The position numbers and the translations under genes were made by a program. Shown here piece after piece: positions 1 to 9,048 of a stretch of 58,972 nt of DNA; the first letter of the stretch is position 1, and the number at the start of each line of letters is the position of its first letter. This DNA is from Cyclobacteriaceae bacterium (GTDB lineage Bacteria > Bacteroidota > Bacteroidia > Cytophagales > Cyclobacteriaceae). The DNA lies in contig JALSJD010000151.1 in the NCBI GenBank assembly GCA_026989535.1, forward strand, positions 1-58,972, written 5' to 3'. The notes beneath the pieces were generated by a model. That model did no database searches. It was not told where the DNA came from and saw only the letters and a list, made by a program, of their open reading frames with translations.

Positions 1-111
1 GCTATAACTCACCTCTACAATGGTGGCTTTTTGACGAAAACTCGCTTGGCTAAGCAATCTGTTAATCTTCTTGTTTTGCCTATCTTCCCATTCGTGATCG
101 GTTAATAGGGC
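1..111 (-). pseudogene. istB: IstB-like ATPase fragment (IS21-type element), partial
   Basis: Read on the minus strand from 111 down to 1, these bases give 37 uninterrupted codons with the pattern LLTDHEWEDRQNKKINRLL followed by SQASFRQKATIVEV. This matches the conserved N-terminal stretch of IstB, the AAA+ helper of IS21-family transposition (typical family form: E-W-x-x-R-Q-N-x-K-x-x-R-L-L-x-x-A-x-F-R). The fragment has no start codon in the window: its upstream edge at 111/112 abuts a nitrilase gene fragment, and the other side runs off the window. What is seen is an internal piece of the ORF, so this is a remnant or the truncated edge of an IS21-like element. The family call rests on motif memory, not on a search. 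Confidence 0.75.
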
Positions 112-324
112 GAGGTACTCTCCAGAGGTGGAAGTGTAATTATATCTCCTATGGGAAAAATACTTGCAGCCCCACTGTTCGATAAAGAAGGCATAATAAC
201 AGCCGAAATTGACTTGGAGGAAGTGGTACGAAGCCGAATGGATTTTGATGTTACCGGACATTATAGCCGCAATGATGTTTTTGAATTAACTATTAATAAG
301 CAACCTGAAATTAAAAAAGTGTAG
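112..324 (+). pseudogene. 3' fragment of a nitrilase gene (duplicate of 37665-37877)
   Basis: These 71 codons (70 residues plus TAG) encode the last part of a nitrilase and are nearly identical to the end of the intact gene at 36942-37877. The similarity continues 26 bases past the stop, so the duplicated block is 112-350 against 37665-37903, with 7 differences in 239 bases by eye. Four of the seven lie within nine consecutive codon bases and change N-M-D to D-L-E; another changes Gly to Ala. The catalytic Glu, Lys and Cys are all upstream of the break and missing here, so no active enzyme can be made. The upstream neighbour is an IstB fragment, joined exactly at 111/112. Confidence 0.92.
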
Positions 325-346
325 AACGGTGTTTTGGTTACGCATC

Positions 347-382
347 CTCAGAGTCACCAACCAGTTGGCTGGTGACTCTGAG
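347..382. repeat. Perfect 13-bp-stem hairpin
   Basis: CTCAGAGTCACCA at 347-359 is mirrored by TGGTGACTCTGAG at 370-382 around a 10-base loop. It starts at the point where similarity to the second nitrilase copy ends. There is no T-run behind it, so it is more like a small repeat element than an intrinsic terminator. Confidence 0.6.
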
Positions 383-413
383 TGAGGAAAGGAAAATTAG
401 TATTTTAAGGTAC

Positions 414-558
414 CTATTCAGCCGAAAAAACATAGCCACCACCCGCCAGGTTGGCGGGCAAAGAACCACAAAGTATTAACTTAACACATATAAAATTTTG
501 TGAAACTTGGAGGCTTAGTGCCTTAGTGGCTAAAAAGGTAGCTTTAATGGCTGAATAG
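414..558. repeat. Inverted-repeat-bounded 145-bp element
   Basis: CTATTCAGCC at 414-423 is mirrored by GGCTGAATAG at 549-558. Inside lies a perfect 7-bp-stem hairpin (CCCGCCA 442-448, TGGCGGG 452-458) and a stretch reading GGCTTAGTGCCTTAGTGGC, a phrase resembling dispersed repeats of Bacteroidota genomes. No protein-coding sequence is convincing here; the short minus-strand open frame across 414-674 mainly overlaps the receptor gene and this repeat. Confidence 0.5.
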
Positions 559-576
559 TTACGTTTTAAGTAAAAA

Positions 577-2847
577 CTAATTAAACCTATAGCTAACCGA
601 AAATCCCCCATAATAGTTGATTGGCAAACCCGGGTAATAATAGCGGGGTGGCTTTCCTCCAAAACTTCTGGCATTGATTAATATCATAGAAGCATACTGC
701 TTATCCAGTATATTGTTTACACCTCCATTAATGTCAAGGGTAAGGTTACCCATCTTTTTTTGATAGCCAACTTTGGCATTTAACAACGAGTAAGCTTCGG
801 AATACTTTGAATTGGCATCGTTCATTGGCATTTTTCCTGTATAGTTAAAATTTACATTTCCGTATAAGCCAACTAAAAATGCTACATCTATACCGGCATT
901 AGCAATATGTGCAGGTGTTCCTGTAAGCTTATTACCAGAAAAATCTCCCTTTTCATCATCCACAAACTCCTGAAACTTATAATTAGCAAACGAGTACGCA
1001 ATAAAGCTACCTGCCCTCACCTTGCTCGTTTTAAGCAGGGTATAATTTAGTGTTGTTGAGATTCCGTTATGCAATGTTTTTCCGGCATTTACGCCTACGT
1101 ATTCATCCAGCCCTGTTCTTCGGGCTACCAGCAAATTGTTTATATGCATAGAATATAGTGCCACATCCATAAATAGTTTTCTGTTAAAAAAATAGCCCCG
1201 TGTGCCCGCTTCATAACTAACACCTGTTTCTGGTTTTATTTCAGTATTTATTAACCCGTTAGGCATTAATGTTTCGGCCAAGGTAGGGGTTGAAAACCCG
1301 TGGCTGATGCTTGCATGTACCGATACGTTTTTGTTTAATTTATGGTTAATAGCCAGCCGTGGCGAAACTATCAAATCAAATTTATAATTGCCCGATTGAT
1401 TAATGCTATCTGCAACATATCGGTCGTGCAGGGTAAAATTAGTGTGGTTAAAGTTAATACCAGCTGATAGCAGCGTTTTAGCAGAAAGCGAAATATCTAC
1501 TTGTGCAAACAAATTATAATAGCTTCTGCGCTCATTATTATCTGATAGAATTTCGCCTATTTCTCTATTATTATTTCTATATTTTCTAATATAATACCAA
1601 TCAACAAAATATTCACCTCCCACAGTTGCCTTTAGCCAGTTTTTGGCAAGCAGTTTGTTAAAAGTAAAGCTACTTCTTGCTCCAATTGCCTGCGACTCTT
1701 CAATAAATATTCCAAAAGGAGCAAGTTCATACGCATTTTTAAAGTTTGTAAACACACTCGATTTACTATGAATATTTTTGCTAATATTTATGTCATAACC
1801 CACCCCAAACATGCCTTTATTATAGTCTTCAAACCCTTGTGTATTTACCCAGGTAAAAGCGGCCGAAGTTGGGTTATTTATATAATTGGCACTATCTAGC
1901 GAACTTGGTATAAACGCTTTTAGTTTAATAAAACTGGCTAAAAAACTAAGCCTTCCTTTTCCGTTTTTAGTACCTAGAGCAGTAATAGAGCTTCTGTCAT
2001 ATTCATTATTATCGCGGTAACCATTGCTTTGTGTATTATTATAAACCACCCCTATGCTGCCTTGTTCATCACTATGCTCAAATTTTGCTACGTTTCTAAC
2101 CAACCCAAAAGAACCCACCATTGACGAAGCACTCAAAAAGGTATGCTTACCATCGGGTTCGGCAGAAATTAGATTTATTGTGCCTCCCAAGCCTGCACCA
2201 AATATACTTGACGCAGGGCCTTTGATTACATCTACTCTGTCAATCATACTCAAATCTATATCCTCTATGGTAGTTTCACCATCGCCAGAGGTTAAAGGTA
2301 TTTCGTCTAAATAAGCTCTTATTTTATTGGTTGAATAGAGTGTTCTGGTACCAATACCACGAATGGTAATCCTATTGGTATTTAAAGCACCCGAATGCAT
2401 ATACACCCCCGGAATCCTGTTGAGTGCCGGTGTTATGGCCACTTCATTATCGCGCAGTAAATCTCGTTTTGAGATAACAGTTACATCACCTGCCACATCT
2501 AGTAATTTTACAGGGTTTCTGTAAGCATTTACAACCACTTCTCCTATTTCAAGAGGGTCTGCTTCAAGGGCAATTATAAAAAAGGTTTTATTGGGTAACG
2601 TGATTGTTTTTCTTTCGTATCCCAGAAAATAAACTACCACTTGATGTGGTTGGGCATCAAGTTCAAAATTTCCTGAATTATCGGCTATGGCTAATACTGT
2701 ACTATCGGCAGTGGCAATAAACACTGCACCAGCCAAGGGCTCGTTATTATCTGCATCTACAACTTTTCCTTTTACACGTTCTTGTGCTTGTATGCTTGCC
2801 GCTATCCAGGTAAAATACACCAGAAGCAACCATTTAACTAATGTCAT
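577..2847 (-). CDS. TonB-dependent outer-membrane receptor
   Basis: A 756-residue TonB-dependent receptor that would import a scarce ligand across the outer membrane using TonB energy. Seen in order: a signal peptide ending in SIQAQ (about 1-22); a carboxypeptidase-regulatory-like beta domain (about 24-100, starting VKGKVVDADNNEPLAGA); a plug domain (about 115-235) with the signatures ITIRGIGTRT, VDVIKGPASSIFGAGLGG and TINLIS; and a long beta-barrel ending in an aromatic final strand (SVSYRFN). Length and order fit the CirA/FecA-like class rather than SusC, which is normally around 1000 residues. No SusD partner is adjacent. It follows the amidohydrolase gene by 90 bp on the same strand. The ligand cannot be told from the sequence. 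Confidence 0.92.
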   Translation of the reverse strand: MTLVKWLLLVYFTWIAASIQAQERVKGKVVDADNNEPLAGAVFIATADSTVLAIADNSGNFELDAQPHQVVVYFLGYERKTITLPNKTFFIIALEADPLEIGEVVVNAYRNPVKLLDVAGDVTVISKRDLLRDNEVAITPALNRIPGVYMHSGALNTNRITIRGIGTRTLYSTNKIRAYLDEIPLTSGDGETTIEDIDLSMIDRVDVIKGPASSIFGAGLGGTINLISAEPDGKHTFLSASSMVGSFGLVRNVAKFEHSDEQGSIGVVYNNTQSNGYRDNNEYDRSSITALGTKNGKGRLSFLASFIKLKAFIPSSLDSANYINNPTSAAFTWVNTQGFEDYNKGMFGVGYDINISKNIHSKSSVFTNFKNAYELAPFGIFIEESQAIGARSSFTFNKLLAKNWLKATVGGEYFVDWYYIRKYRNNNREIGEILSDNNERRSYYNLFAQVDISLSAKTLLSAGINFNHTNFTLHDRYVADSINQSGNYKFDLIVSPRLAINHKLNKNVSVHASISHGFSTPTLAETLMPNGLINTEIKPETGVSYEAGTRGYFFNRKLFMDVALYSMHINNLLVARRTGLDEYVGVNAGKTLHNGISTTLNYTLLKTSKVRAGSFIAYSFANYKFQEFVDDEKGDFSGNKLTGTPAHIANAGIDVAFLVGLYGNVNFNYTGKMPMNDANSKYSEAYSLLNAKVGYQKKMGNLTLDINGGVNNILDKQYASMILINARSFGGKPPRYYYPGLPINYYGGFSVSYRFN

Positions 2848-2937
2848 TCGCTAAATGTAAATTTAAAGGGTTAAAACTATCCGCCACAAACCTTACTAAT
2901 TGCGTATGTTGATTGCAAATTAAAGTAATTGGGCATC

Positions 2938-4080
2938 TTATTCATCCGCAGGTTTCCATGCAGTAGAAAAAACCCTTTCGGCATTTAAACGGTAAATTTT
3001 ATCCACCACTTGTTTTGGCAAAGCCAAGCCCTGTACAGGAGTATCCAGTTGAGGCACTGTTACCATCTCATTGGTGTTAAAGTATTTCCAGTCGTTTAAC
3101 CAAACTTCCATCATATACTTTTTCAGCTCTTCCGGCACAGTTTCTGTGCTTTCCTGAAAATCGGTTGCATACAAAATTCTGTCTTGGTATTTTATAAAAA
3201 AATCACGGACTTTTTTTCTGTTTTTCTGAGACTGGTACTGTGTGTGGCTCATTCGCTCTGCCAAGTCCATGCTGGCATTGGGGAAACGATCTAGAAACTT
3301 TGCTTCTTCATCTACACTCCATTCGAGGCTTGCCATATGCACGCCTACAAACGGCAGACTGGAATTTTTGGCCAACATATTATCTCTTGCCTTTATCTGA
3401 TCTTCATAAGAGGGCATATCAGGATGCAGGTACATATGGTATTTAGGATGATCTCTAAAGTAGTTACGGTCGTTATTTACGGTCATAGAGTCAAGTGGCA
3501 GCCAACAATTTTTAGGTTCTCCGGCATGGCTAAGTAATACCTTGCCTTCGTCCTTTATAAATTTAAAAATGGGGTCAAATTTTGGGTCGTCCAGAAAGAT
3601 CAGGTTTCCATCTTTATCTTTGGCTTCCATTCCTATGTTTTTCCATACTTTTACCGAATTGGCTCCATTCTCAAAATCTTCCTTTAATTGTTTAATAACA
3701 AGATTTGACCAATTTGGGTTATCCCAGTCGGTTAAAGTAAATGCTGTACTAAATGCCATCATCTCTGGGTTTTTCTCTAAGAGTTTTTTCCCAATGGCCA
3801 CTTGCTGCTCTACAGGAGGAAAATCTGGTACATCTACGGCAATGTTTAACAGCCCGAAGTTATTGGCACGAGCCAAATTTACTACTGTATTGGTTTCGGC
3901 TTTAATATGAACATGTGTATCAACCTTACGAACGGTTTTAAAATCAGCCATGGTGTAAGTATCGCTAACCTCTGAGGTATTTGTGTTTTCAGAAGTTGTA
4001 CTCTTTTTCTGATTACACTGTATAGTTGTAATAGAAAGTGTGATTAAAATCAGGTTTAAATATACTTTTATCTGTTTCAT
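2938..4080 (-). CDS. Amidohydrolase-family lipoprotein (metal-dependent TIM-barrel hydrolase)
   Basis: A 380-residue protein beginning with a lipoprotein-type signal (hydrophobic stretch then Cys22 in TTIQCN), so probably anchored to a membrane outside the cytoplasm. The mature part has the amidohydrolase-2 layout: DTHVHI near residue 54 supplies the H-x-H metal pair (His56, His58), LSHAGEP and GVHMASLEW supply further histidines, and LYATDFQ supplies the late Asp. The family hydrolyses or decarboxylates small carboxylated or lactone substrates using a divalent metal; the substrate here is unknown. It lies between an outer-membrane protein gene (55 bp upstream) and a TonB-dependent receptor gene, which would fit processing of an imported compound, but that link is inference. 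Confidence 0.8.
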   Translation of the reverse strand: MKQIKVYLNLILITLSITTIQCNQKKSTTSENTNTSEVSDTYTMADFKTVRKVDTHVHIKAETNTVVNLARANNFGLLNIAVDVPDFPPVEQQVAIGKKLLEKNPEMMAFSTAFTLTDWDNPNWSNLVIKQLKEDFENGANSVKVWKNIGMEAKDKDGNLIFLDDPKFDPIFKFIKDEGKVLLSHAGEPKNCWLPLDSMTVNNDRNYFRDHPKYHMYLHPDMPSYEDQIKARDNMLAKNSSLPFVGVHMASLEWSVDEEAKFLDRFPNASMDLAERMSHTQYQSQKNRKKVRDFFIKYQDRILYATDFQESTETVPEELKKYMMEVWLNDWKYFNTNEMVTVPQLDTPVQGLALPKQVVDKIYRLNAERVFSTAWKPADE

Positions 4081-4135
4081 TTATTAGTTGAATTTAAGAT
4101 TTTAATAATTTCAATATTACTTTTAGGTTAAAAAC

Positions 4136-5557
4136 TCACTCTTTTTTCTTATTACCTAATCTATAATTATAACTTAGAATAGCAGAAAACCCTGACAAAT
4201 TAACTTCGGAAGTTAATCTATAAACAGCATCGATACGTTTTTTATAACTAAAGGGTTTACTTGCACTATACCGTAACTCTAAATTAATATTACTTTTATC
4301 TGATACAGCCAGAGCTAAGCCTCCACTCAGTATTAAGTATGATGTCCACCGTTTACCCAGCATTTTTTTATTTTCATTGTTCAACAAAACGTCCTTCTCA
4401 TTAAAGTTAGTGTTGTAATCTCTGTTTTCATATTCGTTAATGATTATAATGGAGTTATTGATAATTTGTCTGGTACTTGATGTTAAAAGATTGAATTCAT
4501 GCTGTAATTGATAATTAGTAACATCTGTTTTATAATAATATCTAAATGCAAAGCCTAAGCCTAAAAAGGGTTTCAACTTTTTATGAGCAAAGAACTCTCT
4601 TTTAAATAATATAGGAAGTGAAAAACTCTGAATTTTGAACAAAGCCTGCTCGTTGCTAAACGACATGTTTTCATGCCAAAATTCTAGCTGAAAAGACGAC
4701 CTCCAATTGTGCGTTACATTGATATAAATTCCTGGAGAGAACATATTGTTTTGGCTTTTTAAGCTATTGGGAGTTGTTATATTATTGTATAATATAACGG
4801 GAGAATTACCCCCTGCTGCTATTCTCAATTCGTTTGTTAAGTACTTAGGGCTATTATACTGCATTGATAACCCTATTTTAAAAATCCATTTAGCATCATT
4901 TACTTTGTCCTCTTTTCTTGAATAAATGATACATTCATAGCTATCGCAAACATTTTGGTGATAATTTTTTGTTATTTCTATTAATGATTTATGATTTAAA
5001 CTTGATTTTTCAATGATTTTAGAAATTTCAGGAGAATCTTTAGTTAAATATTTTAACACTCCTATATACTCTTTTGTTTGTTTTGAGTAATACCTTTTTT
5101 TGTAGAAAAATTCTTTTTCTTCATTAACTAACTCATATAATTTTTCTTCCTTTTCAATAAAATAAAAACCAAAGTTATGTGTGTCTTTATAAAAGTATAA
5201 ATCAACTATACCATTTAGCAAGTATTCCATAAAAATAGTTGTGGAAATGCCATTGATTTTAACAATTTTGCTTGTATAGCATTTTGAGTCTGCAAAAAAA
5301 TATCCTGTTATATCATCAGGCAGGTATTTTACAGGTTTTGAAGTAGTGCTTGCTTTAAACAGGCAAAAGGACGAATTGCTTCTGTTATTTCCGTAGTCTA
5401 TTAAACCAAAAATTGTATCGTTATTATGTGTAATAATGGCTGCTTTTCTGTAATCATATTGTGCGTATCCTTTCGAAAAAGATAAAAGACAGATAATAAT
5501 TACTATAACCTTAAAGCGAAACTGGACAAATACAAAAAAGTAAAAAAGTGCTTTCAC
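4136..5557 (-). CDS. Bacteroidota outer-membrane beta-barrel-like protein of unknown function
   Basis: A 473-residue protein starting at a GTG codon only 10 bp after the stop of the DUF5107-TPR gene, so co-transcribed with it. A hydrophobic signal (VIVIIICLLSFSKGYAQ) ends near residue 33. The N-terminal half has the recurrent Bacteroidota pattern A-x-I-I-T-x-N-x-D-T-I-x-G-x-I-D-Y followed by PDDITGYFF, which I know only from secreted proteins of unknown function. The C-terminal half is rich in alternating hydrophobic and aromatic residues (LELRYSASKPFSYKKR, AILSYNYRLGNKKK), consistent with beta-barrel strands. No catalytic motif is visible. Localisation in the outer membrane is inferred. Confidence 0.65.
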   Translation of the reverse strand: MKALFYFFVFVQFRFKVIVIIICLLSFSKGYAQYDYRKAAIITHNNDTIFGLIDYGNNRSNSSFCLFKASTTSKPVKYLPDDITGYFFADSKCYTSKIVKINGISTTIFMEYLLNGIVDLYFYKDTHNFGFYFIEKEEKLYELVNEEKEFFYKKRYYSKQTKEYIGVLKYLTKDSPEISKIIEKSSLNHKSLIEITKNYHQNVCDSYECIIYSRKEDKVNDAKWIFKIGLSMQYNSPKYLTNELRIAAGGNSPVILYNNITTPNSLKSQNNMFSPGIYINVTHNWRSSFQLEFWHENMSFSNEQALFKIQSFSLPILFKREFFAHKKLKPFLGLGFAFRYYYKTDVTNYQLQHEFNLLTSSTRQIINNSIIIINEYENRDYNTNFNEKDVLLNNENKKMLGKRWTSYLILSGGLALAVSDKSNINLELRYSASKPFSYKKRIDAVYRLTSEVNLSGFSAILSYNYRLGNKKKE

Positions 5558-5567
5558 AAATATTAGA

Positions 5568-8500
5568 TTAATTATTTTTAATAATATCTAGGTAATCTAA
5601 AAGTAATAAAAATGAATTATCTAATGGTTTAGAATTAGCTGTTTGTTTTAGTTTTTTTAGCCACTCGTTTCCGGGGTATCCTTCTTCTTGTGTAGATTTT
5701 ACCCATCGAACATACTCATTTCCTGAGTCTTCTTTTAAAGCACTGTCTGTCAATAGTGTAGCTTCTTTTTCTTTTCCACTTCCTTTTAGAGCCTCCACCT
5801 GTAAGTAAAGCATTGAGTTTTCTATTTGGTCATCTTTTACCTGATAGGCAACTAGCTTTGCACGGTATTCATCAGCTTTTGCCGTATTACCCATTTTTTG
5901 ATAACAATACGAAATAATGGCGTTTTCAAGCCGTTCATCTGCATTAAATGGCTTGCCTGTACCAATGTTTGTTGGCCAAACTGTAGCTTTATTTACATAT
6001 TTAATGGCAGTGCTATACTCTTTCTTTTTAAAAGCTTCAAAAGCAAGTCTGATAGCCGTTTCATGGTAAATCTGCCTTCCTTCAACAGCTCCTTCAAAAG
6101 GTATTACTTCAAATTTATCTAAAAAGGCCATCCCTTTTTTTAACTTTCCTTCTTTAAGCAATGCGTCTGCATATCTCATGCCCAGCATAGAACGCTCGGG
6201 GTTTTTAGCAAAGCTACTCTTGGCATATTTTGCAGCCAATGTGTACTCTTTGTCTTTCATATACTGTTCTATAAGCGCAAGGTTTACATGCCAATCATTT
6301 GGCGCAAGCGATTTTGCTTTGCTCAAGGATGCTTTTACTACACCCTTATCCTCTGAAAATAATTTTGCCTTGGCCAAGTAAAAGGGAGCAAAATCGGGTT
6401 GATCTCCACATTGGTTTATTAACTCCTTTGCCTGCTCGTAAAGGTCTTTTTTCCAAAGCACTAACGAGGCATAATATTTTAGTTGCCAACTGTTATTTGT
6501 TTTTATCAATTCGGTTAGGGCTTCATAGGTTTGAGTTCTATAAGGAAAAACCAACTCTGGAGATTCGTTCAATCCTTGTGTAAGCCACTCATCCCTGTTT
6601 TCAACATCGAGGTAGGCCAATAAGAGCAATAAGGTAACTTGTTTGGGTCCGGCTTTTAGCACAGCAACACTTTCGTTAATACGCCCAAACGTTTTGTATT
6701 TTAGTGCTAACTGTATGTACGATTCTGCTGGCAGTTCATTGGTAATTAAAGTTGTCAGGCTCTTCTGTGGGTTTTTTCCACTTATTATTTGCTCGTTTGT
6801 AACAAAAGCACTGGTGTTATCAAGGGCATAAAGGTTAACCAATATATTGTCTGCCTTAGTTTGTTCGCCTTTTAGTCGGTAAGCTACTGCTTGTATTTCA
6901 AGAGCTACCACATTATACGTATTAAATGCCAAGGCTTTATTCGAAAACTCAATGGCTCGCTCGTACCTGTTTTTTTGCAGGTACAGTTTTGCAAGTTCGG
7001 TATAGCCAGCAGTACGGTATGTAGTAGATTTTGCTGCAATTGAAAACCCGCTTTTTGCATTGGCTGTTTTGCCTAATTTGGCATTAATAATACCAAACAG
7101 GTAATTTGCCTCGGCATCGTACGTATTTATTGCCAATGATTTTAGGGTGTACTGCAATGCCTGTTCGTACTGCATTCTTCGGTAAAAACTAAAGGCCAGC
7201 CTGTTTAATGCCGGTGCATAAGCTGGGTTTAACTGCAAACTTTTAAGGTATAGGTTATGTGCTTTTCTGTTTGCCTGACCGCCACCTGTAAAAGATTGCA
7301 ACTTTTCCAGTTCTATTCCTTTGGTAAACAACCCTTCAGCCGAATCCCAATCAAAGTCTTTATTGGCCTCCAATGGTCGGTCAACAATAACCTCTTCTTT
7401 TTTTGATGAGTAAAACAGTAAATAATTGCCCAATTCAACCGTAAAATCCTGCTTTTCCTCTAATTGTAGTTCTAGTGTGGTCAATTCAAGTGGTTGGAGT
7501 TTTATCACTTTTGTTGAAACTTTTTTACCCCCTGCTTTTACAACTAACTCGGTATTAAGAGGAGTCAGTGCACTTAACCGGATTGCTAACGTTTTGTTTT
7601 TCCTTTCAACATTAAGTACTGCATACTTTGTGGCTGCTACCATTCCTCCTGTTTCTTTTAGAGGAAACCATAACTCTGTTGATAAATCGCTGTCGTAAGG
7701 TATAAATTCTCTATGCTTAAACGGGGTTAAACTACTTTTTGACATGGCCTGATTAAACATGCTACCAGTTTGAAATTCGATATACTGCCCTTTGGTATCT
7801 GTTAATAAGTCTTCCCAAATCATACCTTCATCGGCCAGCCCCCAAATCCATAGTTTTTTGCCGGGCATTTCATCATAATTGCGGATATTGCCAAAACCAA
7901 AATCATCATTATGGTAATACCCTCCCATAAAATTGGCGTACCCATTAAGTACATGGTACGATTTATAGCTGCCAAAATTATTATTATTATAAAACGATAT
8001 TTCTCTGCCGTTTTCAACTGGCCAGTCCCCAACTTCACCTTGATGCCCTATGTAATGGTCTCCGGGATAGATAAATTCTAGGTTTCCATCGGCTTTTGCG
8101 GCTGCATTAGAAAAGTGATAAGACGACACTGGTAAGTTGCCTGTATTAAACCAAGAAGCTCGAGTTTCTACATAAGCTCTATCCTTTTGAAGATTAATTT
8201 CCACATTCCATTTTGTTCCGGTATGCAAATCAATGGCACCAATAACACAAGAAACACTTCCATCTGCATTTTCCTTTATTACATAGTCCTGCGGTGTAGC
8301 GCAGGTAGAGACGTGGCTCATAATGCCAAAGTTAAATTCCAACCCACCGGATGTCCATGCACCACGGTGTGCTACGTCTCTAAACTTAACTACATCGTTA
8401 TAATACAAAAACTCTTTTCCGGTAGATTTTTCAATAGCTCCCCAAATTTTTCCTCCTACATCGGTATTTACATACACTTTAATGTAGTCGTTTTCAAGTA

Positions 8501-8711
8501 CTACCATATTCCATTCTTGCTGTGTAGCGGTATTGGTATATCCATCAAACTTAAAATAGGGGTAATTTTTTTCCATATCCGGCACTGGATTAGGATCAGA
8601 AAACATATATGTTTTCATTAGTATCTTTTTTTCTACTATCGTTGCTTTTTGAGCAAAGCTTAGTTGCACAAAAAACGTAGCTGCCAATATTGAAAATATT
8701 ATGCTCTTCAT
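5568..8711 (-). CDS. Secreted DUF5107 domain plus TPR protein
   Basis: An about 1047-residue secreted protein. The open frame extends to 8777, but the ATG at 8711 begins a clean signal peptide (MKSIIFSILAATFFVQLSFAQ), so I prefer it. Residues about 40-420 look like the DUF5107 fold (GGKIWGAIEKSTGKEF, FNFGIMSHVSTCATPQ, YHFSNAAAKADGNLEFIYPG), which is probably related to mutarotase-like beta-sandwich sugar-binding proteins. From about residue 470 on come tandem helical TPR units (ALNRLAFSFYRRMQYEQALQ, EANYLFGIINAKLGKTANA). DUF5107-TPR proteins are common in Bacteroidota and their biochemical role is not known to me. It heads a short minus-strand run with the outer-membrane protein gene 10 bp downstream; carbohydrate sensing or binding is inference only. 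Confidence 0.82.
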   Translation of the reverse strand: MKSIIFSILAATFFVQLSFAQKATIVEKKILMKTYMFSDPNPVPDMEKNYPYFKFDGYTNTATQQEWNMVVLENDYIKVYVNTDVGGKIWGAIEKSTGKEFLYYNDVVKFRDVAHRGAWTSGGLEFNFGIMSHVSTCATPQDYVIKENADGSVSCVIGAIDLHTGTKWNVEINLQKDRAYVETRASWFNTGNLPVSSYHFSNAAAKADGNLEFIYPGDHYIGHQGEVGDWPVENGREISFYNNNNFGSYKSYHVLNGYANFMGGYYHNDDFGFGNIRNYDEMPGKKLWIWGLADEGMIWEDLLTDTKGQYIEFQTGSMFNQAMSKSSLTPFKHREFIPYDSDLSTELWFPLKETGGMVAATKYAVLNVERKNKTLAIRLSALTPLNTELVVKAGGKKVSTKVIKLQPLELTTLELQLEEKQDFTVELGNYLLFYSSKKEEVIVDRPLEANKDFDWDSAEGLFTKGIELEKLQSFTGGGQANRKAHNLYLKSLQLNPAYAPALNRLAFSFYRRMQYEQALQYTLKSLAINTYDAEANYLFGIINAKLGKTANAKSGFSIAAKSTTYRTAGYTELAKLYLQKNRYERAIEFSNKALAFNTYNVVALEIQAVAYRLKGEQTKADNILVNLYALDNTSAFVTNEQIISGKNPQKSLTTLITNELPAESYIQLALKYKTFGRINESVAVLKAGPKQVTLLLLLAYLDVENRDEWLTQGLNESPELVFPYRTQTYEALTELIKTNNSWQLKYYASLVLWKKDLYEQAKELINQCGDQPDFAPFYLAKAKLFSEDKGVVKASLSKAKSLAPNDWHVNLALIEQYMKDKEYTLAAKYAKSSFAKNPERSMLGMRYADALLKEGKLKKGMAFLDKFEVIPFEGAVEGRQIYHETAIRLAFEAFKKKEYSTAIKYVNKATVWPTNIGTGKPFNADERLENAIISYCYQKMGNTAKADEYRAKLVAYQVKDDQIENSMLYLQVEALKGSGKEKEATLLTDSALKEDSGNEYVRWVKSTQEEGYPGNEWLKKLKQTANSKPLDNSFLLLLDYLDIIKNN

Positions 8712-9048
8712 TAAAAAAGGTTTTGTAAGGAAATAATTAATTATAAAGCTACGTATCGTTTCTAAATTAAGCAACAATCTATTGTTTCATTATTTTTGTT
8801 GCTAGCTAATATTTCAAAAAACATCATTTGTTAACCGAATAGCCATCTACTTCAACCCAGTTAACGCTCGAATAACTTTACTAACGAAGAACCAAAGCTT
8901 GACAAAAAGAAAAAGGAGAAGTCTATTTTAAAGATATTACTGAAAAAATGAGTAAATTGTTTATTCAAATTTGCGCGTCTGATATAACTGACCTGTACCG
9001 CTAATAACTATACTATTTGGTGGGGAGAGAAGTGGAGAAACAAAGTTA

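Noticed and set aside
414-674. Minus-strand 86-codon gene
   Set aside because: It overlaps the end of the TonB-dependent receptor gene and a repeat element; composition is not protein-like.
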